Below the pieces are notes generated by a model that saw only the letters and a program-made list of their open reading frames with translations, had not been told where the DNA came from and ran no database searches. A stretch of 64,000 bases of DNA from Cupriavidus pauculus (GTDB lineage: Bacteria > Pseudomonadota > Gammaproteobacteria > Burkholderiales > Burkholderiaceae): positions 992,001 to 1,056,000 of the forward strand of contig NZ_CP033969.1 of NCBI RefSeq assembly GCF_003854935.1. The letters run 5' to 3'. Made by a program: the position numbers and the translations under genes. Positions 35,370-43,725 of this stretch are shown here, in pieces; position 1 is the first letter of the stretch; every line of letters begins with the position of its first letter.

Positions 35370-35408
35370 CCCCTCTCCCGCGCGCGGGAGAGGGGTCGGG
35401 GGAGAGGG
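35370..35408 (+). repeat. GC-rich palindromic intergenic repeat, copy 1
   Basis: A perfect 26-bp palindrome (CCCCTCTCCCGCG followed by CGCGGGAGAGGGG, 35370-35395) is followed by TCGGGGGAGAGGG. The same 26 bases recur at 40877-40902 and a close variant lies at 35464-35490 in inverted orientation. It looks like a REP-type intergenic repeat. Confidence 0.75.
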
Positions 35409-35450
35409 TGTGGCGGCTTACGTTGCGACCGGTTTCATCAGAACCGCTGG

Positions 35451-35490
35451 CCCTCTCCCCCAGCCCCTCTCCCGCCATGCGGGAGAGGGG
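35451..35490 (-). repeat. GC-rich palindromic intergenic repeat, copy 2 (inverted)
   Basis: CCCCTCTCCCGC (35464-35475), CAT, GCGGGAGAGGGG (35479-35490), preceded by CCCTCTCCCCCAG, which is the inverted counterpart of the tail of copy 1. Copies 1 and 2 therefore form a head-to-head pair about 40 bases apart between the GFA gene and the oxidoreductase gene. Confidence 0.72.
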
Positions 35491-35532
35491 AGCAAAACGA
35501 TACGTCAGCCGGGAGCACCGCCCCCGGCATCC

Positions 35533-38500
35533 TCAAGCCGCCTGCTGCCCCGTCTTCGGGTCGCGGAAGACCTTCAGCAGCCTGTCCCACTTGGCGCGGG
35601 CGGCCTTGAGGTTGTTTTCCTTGACGTGGCCGAAGCCGCGGATGTCGTCGGGCACGTTGGCCAGCTCCACGGCCGTGGCGTGGTTGGCGGCCGACAGGCC
35701 CCGCGACAGCTCGTCCAGCAGCGTGCGGTATTCGACGATCAGCGCGCGTTCGGTGCGGCGTTCCTCGGTGCGGCCGAACACGTCCAGCGGGCCGCCGCGC
35801 AGGCCCTTGAGCCGGGCGAGGATGCGGAACAGCGTCATCGTCGACGGCCCGAAGCGGCGCTTGACCAGGTGCCCCTTGTCGTCACGCCTGGCCGTGGCCG
35901 GCGGCGCCAGCCAGAAGTTGAGCTGGTAGTCGCGGCCCGGCTCGCCCTCGAACTGGGCGCGCAGCTTGTCCAGGAACAGCGGGTCGGTGTACAGCCGCGC
36001 CACCTCGTACTCGTCCTTGTACGCCATCAGCTTGGCCAGGTTGCGCGCGGCGGCCTCGGTCAGCGGCAGCGGCTTGCCGGCGCCGACCAGCGCCGATTCG
36101 GCGGCGCGCACGCGCTGCACGGCCTCGCGGAACTGCGCGGCATAGGCCGCGTTCTGGTAGCGGGTCAGCAGGTCCGCGCGGCTGGCGATCAGCTTTTCCA
36201 GCAGCGCGCCGCTCGACGTCGGCAGCTTCACCACGTCGGCGCCTTCGGTCTGGGTCTTGAGCTTGCCGGTCAGCGCCAGCACGTGGTCCGGGTCATGGGC
36301 CATGTGGCGGCCCCAGTCGAACGCGGCCTTGTTCTTGTCCACCGACACGCCGTTCAGCTCGATGGCGCGCTCCAGCGCGGCCAGCGTCAGCGGAATCCAG
36401 CCCTTCTGCCAGGCGTAGCCCAGCACCAGCGGGTTGGTGTAGATCGTGTCGCCCAGCAGCGCCACGGCCAGCGCGCTGGCGTTGATGAAGTCGCAGGCGT
36501 CGCCCACGGCGTTGCGGATGTCCTGCTCGGCCGACATGCCCGGGAACTGCCACTTCGGGTCCTTGATGAACGCGGCGGTCGGCGTCTGGGCCGTGTTGAC
36601 CACGGCGCGCGTGCGGCCCGACTGGGTCTTGGAGATGACCTCGTCGGTGGCCGACACGATCGCGTCGCAGCCGATCACCAGGTCGGCCTCGCCCATGGCG
36701 ATGCGCGTGGCATGCAGGTCCTGCGGGCTGGCGGCGATCTGCACGTGCGACAGCACCGCGCCGCCCTTCTGCGCCAGGCCGGCCATGTCCAGCACGGTCA
36801 CGCCCTTGTTCTCCAGGTGCGCGGCCATGCCCAGCAGCCCGCCGATCGTCACCACGCCGGTGCCGCCCACGCCGGTCACCAGGATGCCGTACGCGCGCCG
36901 CATGTCGGGCAGCGCCGGCAGCGGCAGTTCGGGCAGGCCGCCCATCGAGATGCCGTGCGCCGTGGGCTTGCGCACCTGCGCGCCCTCGGCCGTGACAAAG
37001 CTCGGGCAGAAGCCGTTCACGCAGGAGAAATCCTTGTTGCACGACGACTGGTTGATCTGGCGCTTGGTGCCCAGCTCTGTCTCCAGCGGCTCCACCGACA
37101 GGCAGTTCGACTTGACTGAGCAGTCGCCGCAGCCTTCGCACACCGCGTCGTTGATGAACGCGCGGCGCGCCGGGTCCGGGAATGTGCCGCGCTTGCGGCG
37201 GCGGCGCTTCTCGGTGGCGCAGGTCTGGTCGTAGATCAGGATCGTGCAGCCGGGCACCTCGCGCAGTTCGCGCTGGATGGTGTCCAGCTGCTCGCGCGGG
37301 TGCACGGTCAGCCCGTCGGGCAGCTTGATCGCGCTGTTGTACTTCTCGGGCTGGTCCGTGACGATGACGATCTTCTTCGCGCCCTCGGCCGCCACCTGGA
37401 ACGCGATGTCCTGCACCGAGAGCTGGCCGTCCACGGGCTGGCCGCCGGTCATCGCCACCGCGTCGTTGTAGAGGATCTTGTACGTGATGTTCACCCCGGC
37501 CGCGATCGACGCGCGGATCGCCAGCAGGCCCGAGTGGAAATAGGTGCCGTCGCCCAGGTTGGCGAACACGTGGCTGTCGCCCGCGAACGGCGCCTGGCCG
37601 ATCCAGGCCACGCCCTCGCCGCCCATCTGGCTGAACGTGCTCGTGTTGCGGTCCATCCAGACCGTCATGTAGTGGCAGCCGATGCCGGCCAGCGCGCGCG
37701 AGCCCTCGGGCACGTTGGTCGACGTGTTGTGCGGGCAGCCCGAGCAGAACCACGGCTTGCGCTCGGCGGTCACGCGCGGCGTGGCCAGCGCGCGTTCCTT
37801 GGAGTGGATCACCGCCAGCCGGGCCTCGATGCGGGCGCGGATGTCCGACGGCAGGTCGAACTTTTCCAGTCGCGTGGCGATGGCCTTGGCGATGATGGCC
37901 GGCGACAGCTCGTAGTGCGCCGGCAGCAGCCAGTTGTTCTGCGGGATCGACCACTCGCCGCCCGCGTTGTCGCGCTCGTCGAACTTGCCGTACACCTTGG
38001 GCCGCACGTCGTCGCGCCAGTTGTACAGCTCTTCCTTGAGCGCGTACTCCATGATCTGGCGCTTTTCCTCGACCACCAGGATTTCCTGCAGCCCCTCGGC
38101 AAACGCGCGCGCGCCGTGCGCCTCCAGCGGCCAGACGCAGCCCACCTTGTACAGCCGGATGCCCAGCCGGGCGCAGGTGTCGTCGTCCAGGCCCAGGTCG
38201 GCCAGCGCCTGGCGCGTGTCCAGGTACGCCTTGCCGGCCGTCATGATGCCGAAGCGCGCGTGCGGCGAATCGATCTCGATCCGGTCGATCTTGTTGGCGC
38301 GCACGTAGGCCAGGCCCGCGTACCACTTGAAGTCCAGCAGCCGGGCTTCCTGTTCCAGCGGCGGGTCCGGCCAGCGGATGTTCAGCCCGCCCTGCGGCAG
38401 CACGAAGTCGTCGGGAATCACGATCTGCACGCGGTGCGGATCCAGCTCGACCGATGCCGACGATTCCACCACGTCGGTCACGCACTTCATTGCCACCCAC

Positions 38501-39126
38501 AGGCCCGAGTAGCGGCTCATCGCCCAGCCGTGCAGGCCGTAGTCCAGGTATTCCTGGACGTTCGACGGGTACAGCACGGGCAGGCCGCAGGCCTTGAAGA
38601 TGTGCTCGGACTGGTGCGCCAGCGTGGACGACTTGGCCGAGTGGTCGTCGCCGGCCAGCACCAGCACGCCGCCGTACTTGCTGGAGCCAGCGGAGTTGGC
38701 GTGCTTGAAGACGTCGCCGGTGCGGTCCACGCCCGGGCCCTTGCCGTACCACATGCCGAATACGCCATCGAACCGGGCGTCGGGGTACATGTTGACCTGC
38801 TGCGACCCCCACACGGACGTGGCGGCCAGGTCCTCGTTCAGGCCGGCCTGGAACACGACGTTATGCGCCGCCAGGTGCTTCTTGGCCTTCCAGAGTGATT
38901 GATCGAGCGCGCCGAGCGGCGAGCCCCGGTAGCCGGAGATGAAGCCGGCGGTGTTCAGCCCGGCGGCGCGGTCGCGTTCCTGCTGTAGCATCGGCAGCCT
39001 GACCAGCGCCTGCGTGCCGCTGATGTAGATGCGGCCACGCTCCAGCGTGTACTTGTCTTCGAGGGAAACGTTTTCGAGCGCGCGGCGGATGGCGTCGCTG
39101 ACCGGTGGGGTCAGGGGGGCATTCAT
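35533..39126 (-). CDS. Fused indolepyruvate ferredoxin oxidoreductase (alpha-beta fusion)
   Basis: The 1197-residue cytoplasmic enzyme combines both subunits of indolepyruvate/2-oxoacid:ferredoxin oxidoreductase. An N-terminal alpha-like domain (SGTQALVRLPMLQQERDRAAG, GYRGSPLGALDQ) is followed by a thiamine-diphosphate-binding half (CSGCPHNTSTNVPEGSRAL, GDGTYFHSGLLAIRAS), a cluster motif CEGCGDCSVKSNC, and a gamma/IorB-like C-terminal domain from about residue 720 (ITGVGGTGVVTIGGLLG-like). It should decarboxylate aryl pyruvates, such as indolepyruvate, to acyl-CoA. It is monocistronic. The divergent gene upstream encodes a NYN protein. Confidence 0.88.
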   Translation of the reverse strand: MNAPLTPPVSDAIRRALENVSLEDKYTLERGRIYISGTQALVRLPMLQQERDRAAGLNTAGFISGYRGSPLGALDQSLWKAKKHLAAHNVVFQAGLNEDLAATSVWGSQQVNMYPDARFDGVFGMWYGKGPGVDRTGDVFKHANSAGSSKYGGVLVLAGDDHSAKSSTLAHQSEHIFKACGLPVLYPSNVQEYLDYGLHGWAMSRYSGLWVAMKCVTDVVESSASVELDPHRVQIVIPDDFVLPQGGLNIRWPDPPLEQEARLLDFKWYAGLAYVRANKIDRIEIDSPHARFGIMTAGKAYLDTRQALADLGLDDDTCARLGIRLYKVGCVWPLEAHGARAFAEGLQEILVVEEKRQIMEYALKEELYNWRDDVRPKVYGKFDERDNAGGEWSIPQNNWLLPAHYELSPAIIAKAIATRLEKFDLPSDIRARIEARLAVIHSKERALATPRVTAERKPWFCSGCPHNTSTNVPEGSRALAGIGCHYMTVWMDRNTSTFSQMGGEGVAWIGQAPFAGDSHVFANLGDGTYFHSGLLAIRASIAAGVNITYKILYNDAVAMTGGQPVDGQLSVQDIAFQVAAEGAKKIVIVTDQPEKYNSAIKLPDGLTVHPREQLDTIQRELREVPGCTILIYDQTCATEKRRRRKRGTFPDPARRAFINDAVCEGCGDCSVKSNCLSVEPLETELGTKRQINQSSCNKDFSCVNGFCPSFVTAEGAQVRKPTAHGISMGGLPELPLPALPDMRRAYGILVTGVGGTGVVTIGGLLGMAAHLENKGVTVLDMAGLAQKGGAVLSHVQIAASPQDLHATRIAMGEADLVIGCDAIVSATDEVISKTQSGRTRAVVNTAQTPTAAFIKDPKWQFPGMSAEQDIRNAVGDACDFINASALAVALLGDTIYTNPLVLGYAWQKGWIPLTLAALERAIELNGVSVDKNKAAFDWGRHMAHDPDHVLALTGKLKTQTEGADVVKLPTSSGALLEKLIASRADLLTRYQNAAYAAQFREAVQRVRAAESALVGAGKPLPLTEAAARNLAKLMAYKDEYEVARLYTDPLFLDKLRAQFEGEPGRDYQLNFWLAPPATARRDDKGHLVKRRFGPSTMTLFRILARLKGLRGGPLDVFGRTEERRTERALIVEYRTLLDELSRGLSAANHATAVELANVPDDIRGFGHVKENNLKAARAKWDRLLKVFRDPKTGQQAA

Positions 39127-39450
39127 GGGTGCTCCTCTTTGGGCCCTGCGTGGGGCATGCTGTCGGGATCACCGACACATCAGTTATGGGCGGCCGTCCG
39201 CTGGTCTCTTGTGGAGGCATTGGGCAGCCGTGTCTCTGCGCGGCATGGTAGCACCGGCGTGCAGGCCGCGGTACCGTGCGATGCAGCATAAAACGCGCCA
39301 GATGCCCCCGTGATTTCCCGTATACGCGCGGCCCGCGCGTGTACACTGCGGTGCATCCAACGGGCGCGCGCCCGCGTCGCATGACGCCCGCGCGCCACAC
39401 GCCGGCCACCCCGCCATGGTGCAACCGGCCCCATCGAGAAGAACCCGACC
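39127..39450. promoter_or_regulatory. Divergent control region with a near-perfect 25-bp palindrome
   Basis: This 324-base gap between the oxidoreductase and NYN genes holds no gene. It contains GTATACGCGCGG (39320-39331), one base, then CCGCGCGTGTAC (39333-39344), which match as an inverted repeat with one mismatch. The element lies about 110 bases before the NYN start and about 195 bases before the oxidoreductase start, a plausible operator. Confidence 0.5.
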
Positions 39451-40818
39451 ATGACCAATTCCCCCCGCCAGGGCGCCACCCTGGCCGTGCTGATCGACGC
39501 CGACAACGCGGCGCCCGCCATCGTCGAAGGCCTGCTGGCCGAGGTGGCCAAGTACGGCGTGGCCGCCGTCAAGCGCATCTACGGCGACTGGACGCGCCCG
39601 AACCTGTCAGGCTGGAAGGACCGCCTGCTGGCCCATTCGATCCAGCCGATCCAGCAGTTCCGCTACACCGTGGGCAAGAACGCCACGGACAGCGCGATGA
39701 TCATCGACGCGATGGACCTGCTGTACACGGGCCGCTTCGACGGCTTCTGCATCGTGTCGAGTGACAGCGACTTCACCCGGCTGGCGTCGCGCATCCGCGA
39801 GCAGGGCCTGATGGTGTACGGCTTTGGCGAGCGCAAGACGCCCAAGCCGTTCGTGACGGCCTGCGACAAGTTCATCTATTCGGACGTGCTGCGCGCCGGC
39901 GTGGCCGATGCCGATACCGACAGCGACGCCGAGACCGAGGCCGCCCCGGCCGCGCGCCGCCGCAGCAGCCAGGAACTGCGCCAGGACTCGCGGCTGGTGC
40001 GGCTGCTGCAGAACGCGTCGCAGGCCGTGTCCGACGAGGACGGCTGGTCGACGCTGGGCGGCATCGGCAACTACATCGCCAAGCAGGCCCCCGAGTTCGA
40101 TTCGCGTAACTACGGCTACGGCAAGCTGTCGGAACTGGTGGCCGCCACCAACCTGTTCGAGGTGGAAACGCGCAACTGCGGTAACAACAAGACCATCTGG
40201 GTGCGGCTGAAGAAGCGCGGCAAGGGCGAGGGCGGACAGCAGGGCGGGCAGGGGGTGGTGCAGTCTTCCGGCCAGACTTCCGGCCAGCCGCAGGCGCAGG
40301 CCCAGCCCCAGGGCGGCCAGCCGCGTCCGCCGCAGGGCCAGCCGAAGCCGGCCCCGCAGCCGCCGACCACGACGGTCGCCCAGCCGGTGCCGCCGGTGGA
40401 AACCCCGGCCCCGGTCGTCGACATCGACGCCATCCCCGAACCGGCCCCGGCGCTGTCCGCCGAGACCGAGGAAGAGGGCGCCGGCTCGGCCTCGACGCTG
40501 ATCGCGGAAACCGTGGACCCGGTGGAAGAAGCCCCCAAGGCCCGCGGCAAGCGCACCCGCCGCCCCGAGGTGACGCTCAGCGAAACGCCGTGGCCGATCG
40601 ACCAGTCGGTATTCTCGGCGCCGGGCACGACCGTGCTGTCGGCATCGGCGCCCGTGGTGGCGGTGGAAACCGTGGAATCGCGGGAAGCGGTGGCAGAAGA
40701 CGTGACGCCGGCCGCCGAGGAAGCCGCGCCGGCCAAGGCCCCGGCCAAGACCGCCGCCAGGAAGGCCGCCCCGCGCAAGCGTGCGCCGGCCAAGAAGAAG
40801 GTGGCGGGCGGGGAGTAA
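39451..40818 (+). CDS. NYN-domain (PIN-like) protein with OST-HTH/LOTUS-like domain
   Basis: The 455-residue protein has an N-terminal NYN nuclease fold (about 8-150): LAVLIDADNAAP (catalytic Asp), YGDWTRPNLSGWKD, KNATDSAMIIDAMD, and FCIVSSDSDFTRLASRIREQG. A helix-rich segment follows (about 175-250: LVRLLQNASQAVSDEDGWSTL, YGKLSELVAATNLFEVE) resembling the OST-HTH/LOTUS RNA-binding domain. The rest is a low-complexity Gln/Pro/Ala-rich tail ending in a Lys/Arg/Ala-rich stretch. It probably acts on RNA in the cytoplasm; the target is unknown. Bacterial homologues are widespread and uncharacterised. Confidence 0.82.
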   Translation: MTNSPRQGATLAVLIDADNAAPAIVEGLLAEVAKYGVAAVKRIYGDWTRPNLSGWKDRLLAHSIQPIQQFRYTVGKNATDSAMIIDAMDLLYTGRFDGFCIVSSDSDFTRLASRIREQGLMVYGFGERKTPKPFVTACDKFIYSDVLRAGVADADTDSDAETEAAPAARRRSSQELRQDSRLVRLLQNASQAVSDEDGWSTLGGIGNYIAKQAPEFDSRNYGYGKLSELVAATNLFEVETRNCGNNKTIWVRLKKRGKGEGGQQGGQGVVQSSGQTSGQPQAQAQPQGGQPRPPQGQPKPAPQPPTTTVAQPVPPVETPAPVVDIDAIPEPAPALSAETEEEGAGSASTLIAETVDPVEEAPKARGKRTRRPEVTLSETPWPIDQSVFSAPGTTVLSASAPVVAVETVESREAVAEDVTPAAEEAAPAKAPAKTAARKAAPRKRAPAKKKVAGGE

Positions 40819-40876
40819 GGGGATTTGTCGGTGCCGGAGAGGGAGCCACCGCGCGCCCCAAGCCCCTTGGTTTGCT

Positions 40877-40915
40877 CCCCTCTCCCGCGCGCGGGAGAGG
40901 GGTTTGGGGAGAGGG
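40877..40915 (+). repeat. GC-rich palindromic intergenic repeat, copy 3
   Basis: The perfect 26-bp palindrome seen at 35370-35395 recurs exactly at 40877-40902, followed by TTTGGGGAGAGGG. It lies between the convergent NYN and gspF genes and may act as their terminator. Confidence 0.75.
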
Positions 40916-40957
40916 CAAAGGCGTATCGAAACCCGACAGCCTTGGCCCGTCCCCCAG

Positions 40958-42175
40958 CTACCGCACCAACTGATTGATCTCGATAATCGGCATCAGCACC
41001 GCCAGCACGATCAGCAGCACCACCACCCCCATCGTCAGGATCAGCAGCGGCTCCAGCAAGCTGGTCAGGAACAGCGTGCGGCGTTCCAGTTCCTGGCCCT
41101 CGCCCGTGGCGGCGCGCTCCAGCATGACCGGCAGGTTGCCGGTGGCTTCGCCGGAGCGGATCAGGTGCACCAGCACCGGCGGGAACTGGTTCTGCGCGGC
41201 CAGCGCGCGGGCCAGTGACGCGCCTTCGCGCACCCGCGTGGTGGCATCGTCGACGTTGGCCTTGAGCGCCACGTTGGTCAGCGTCTCGCCGGCGGCCTGC
41301 AGGCTGCGCAGGATCGGCACGCCGGCCGATACCAGGATGGCCAGCGTGCTCGCAAAGCGGGCCGTGTTGTAGCCACGGATCAGCTTGCCCACCAGCGGCG
41401 CGGTCAGCAGCCAGCGGTGCCATGACAGCCGCACGTCGGGCTGCCGCAGCAGGCTGCGCACGATGGCCGTGACCACCGCGATCACGGCCACGGCGGCCCA
41501 CCACCAGTTGCGCACGAAATCGGACAGCCACAGCATGACGATCGTCAGCGTGGGCAGCTTCTGCTTGGTGTTGGCGAACACGCTGACCACCTGCGGCACC
41601 ACGTACGACAGCAGGAAGATGACGATCGCGAACGCCACGAACGTGACGATGGCCGGGTAGGTGAACGCCAGCCGGATCTTCGACGTAAGCTGGTTGCGCG
41701 TCTCGATATAGGTCGCCAGCCGCTCCAGCACCACGCCAAGGTGGCCCGAGTGCTCGCCCGCCGACACCAGCGCGCGGTAGATGTCCGGAAAATCCTTAGG
41801 ATGCTGGGCCAGCGCCACGGACAGCGAACTGCCGCCCATGACTTCCGCGCGGATGCCGGCCAGCAACTCGTGCACGTACTGGCGCTCGGCCTGGTCGGCC
41901 AGCGCGCCGAGCGCCTCGTCCAGCGGCAGGCCGGATACGATCAGGCTGGCTAGCTGGCGCGTGAACAGCGCCTGTTCCTGCGTGGTCAGCCGGCGCACGA
42001 ACATGCCGCCGCGGCTGCGCTGGGCCAGGCCGGCGCCGGCCAGCGCATCGACGGTGATCGGCGTCAGCCCGCGCGCGCGGAGCTGCGAGCGCGCCTGCCT
42101 GGGACTGTCGGCCTCGATGACGCCGCGGTCGGCGCGGCCAGCGGCGTCGGCGGCTTCGTAGCGAAAGGCGGGCAT
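40958..42175 (-). CDS. gspF: Type II secretion system inner-membrane protein GspF
   Basis: The 405-residue protein begins MPAFRYEAADAAGRADRGVI and has two T2SSF domains separated by membrane helices (about residues 170-195, 220-240, 375-395), with the conserved LPLDEALGALA and VSAGEHSGHLG segments, repeated as VPILRSLQAAGETLTN and IRSGEATGNLP. It anchors the pilus-like assembly platform to GspE. It is the last gene of the leftward gsp operon, 3 bases after gspE. Confidence 0.93.
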   Translation of the reverse strand: MPAFRYEAADAAGRADRGVIEADSPRQARSQLRARGLTPITVDALAGAGLAQRSRGGMFVRRLTTQEQALFTRQLASLIVSGLPLDEALGALADQAERQYVHELLAGIRAEVMGGSSLSVALAQHPKDFPDIYRALVSAGEHSGHLGVVLERLATYIETRNQLTSKIRLAFTYPAIVTFVAFAIVIFLLSYVVPQVVSVFANTKQKLPTLTIVMLWLSDFVRNWWWAAVAVIAVVTAIVRSLLRQPDVRLSWHRWLLTAPLVGKLIRGYNTARFASTLAILVSAGVPILRSLQAAGETLTNVALKANVDDATTRVREGASLARALAAQNQFPPVLVHLIRSGEATGNLPVMLERAATGEGQELERRTLFLTSLLEPLLILTMGVVVLLIVLAVLMPIIEINQLVR

Positions 42176-42178
42176 GGC

Positions 42179-43720
42179 TTACTCGCGCGTGACGCGCAGC
42201 ACCTCTTCCAGCGAGGTGGCGCCGCTGTCGATCCAGCGCTGCGCGTCGCCGCGCATCGTGTGCATGCCCTTGGCCAGCGCCACCTGCTTGATCTCGGATT
42301 CGGGCTGCTGGCGGTGGATCATCGTCTGGATCTCGCTGTCCACGGTCAGCAGTTCGTAGACGCCCATCCGGCCCTGATAGCCCGAATGGCCGCACTTGTC
42401 GCAGCCCACGGCGTGCCACACGCGCTGCAGCGGGCGGCCCTCGGCCTGCAGCGTGGCGGCGTCGGCGGCGGTCACCTCGATCACTTCCTCGCGCTTGCAG
42501 TGCGGGCACAGGCGGCGTACCAGCCGCTGCGCCAGCACGCCCAGCAGCGACGACGACAGCAGGAACGGCTCGATCCCCATGTCCACCAGCCGCGTCACGG
42601 CCGACGCCGAGTCGTTGGTGTGCAGCGTGGCCAGCACCAGGTGGCCGGTCAGCGACGCCTGCACGGCAATCTGCGCCGTTTCCAGGTCGCGGATTTCGCC
42701 GATCATCACCACGTCCGGGTCCTGCCGCAGGATCGCGCGCAGCGCCTTGCCGAACGTCATGTCGATACGCGGGTTCACCTGCGTCTGGCCGATGCCGTCG
42801 AGGTCGTACTCGATCGGGTCCTCGACGGTCATGATGTTCGTCGTGTGCGAATCGAGCCGCGACAGCGCCGCGTACAGCGTGGTGGTCTTGCCGGAGCCGG
42901 TCGGGCCGGTCACCAGCACGATGCCGTGCGGCTGGCGCACCAGGTGGTCGAAGCCGGCCAGCGTCTCGCGCGCCATGCCCAGCTTGGCCAGGTCCAGCCG
43001 GCCAGCCTCCTTGTCCAGCAGACGCAGCACCGCGCGCTCGCCGTGGCCGGTGGGCAGCGTCGACACGCGCACGTCAACCGGCCGGCCGCCCACGCGCAGC
43101 GTGATGCGGCCGTCCTGCGGCAGCCGTTTCTCGGCGATGTCGAGCTGCGCCATGATCTTGATCCGCGAGATCAGCGCGCCGTGCAGCGCCTTCTTGGGCC
43201 GCACCACGTCGCGCAGCGTGCCGTCCACGCGGAAGCGCACCACCGACGACGACTCGAACGGCTCGATGTGGATATCCGACGCCTGCTCGCGCGCGGCCTG
43301 CGTCAGCAGCGCGTTGATCATGCGGATGATCGGCGCGTCGTCCTCGGATTCGAGCAGGTCTTCCACGGCCGGGATGTCCTGCATCAGCCGCGACAGGTCC
43401 ACCTCGCCCTCCACCTCGCCCACCACCTGGGCGGCCGAGCCGTCCTGGCGGTTGTAGGCGTCGGACATCGCCGCTTCCAGCGCGGCCGGCTCCAGCACGC
43501 GCAGGTGCAGCGCGCCATGCACGCGCGCCACTTCGGCCAGCGCGGCCGGCGAGGTCTTGCGGCTGACCCACACTTCCAGCCCGTCCGGGCGCTGATGGGC
43601 GATCAGCAGCGGGGCCTCGCGCGAGAACGAATACGACACCAGCCGCGCCGCCATGGGCGACGGCGGCTCCAGCGGGGCCTCGGCCCCGGCGGCGGGATTG
43701 GCGAGTGTTTCGGTAGCCAT
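42179..43720 (-). CDS. gspE: Type II secretion ATPase GspE
   Basis: The 513-residue ATPase has an N1/N2 region, Walker A GPTGSGKTTTLYAAL, Asp box, Walker B-like GEIRDLETAQIAVQASLTGH and a tetra-cysteine zinc motif CPHCKREE with CDKCGHSG in the C-terminal half. It drives pseudopilus assembly at the cytoplasmic face. It begins 5 bases after gspD in a compact operon. Confidence 0.95.
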   Translation of the reverse strand: MATETLANPAAGAEAPLEPPSPMAARLVSYSFSREAPLLIAHQRPDGLEVWVSRKTSPAALAEVARVHGALHLRVLEPAALEAAMSDAYNRQDGSAAQVVGEVEGEVDLSRLMQDIPAVEDLLESEDDAPIIRMINALLTQAAREQASDIHIEPFESSSVVRFRVDGTLRDVVRPKKALHGALISRIKIMAQLDIAEKRLPQDGRITLRVGGRPVDVRVSTLPTGHGERAVLRLLDKEAGRLDLAKLGMARETLAGFDHLVRQPHGIVLVTGPTGSGKTTTLYAALSRLDSHTTNIMTVEDPIEYDLDGIGQTQVNPRIDMTFGKALRAILRQDPDVVMIGEIRDLETAQIAVQASLTGHLVLATLHTNDSASAVTRLVDMGIEPFLLSSSLLGVLAQRLVRRLCPHCKREEVIEVTAADAATLQAEGRPLQRVWHAVGCDKCGHSGYQGRMGVYELLTVDSEIQTMIHRQQPESEIKQVALAKGMHTMRGDAQRWIDSGATSLEEVLRVTRE

Positions 43721-43725
43721 GGTGC

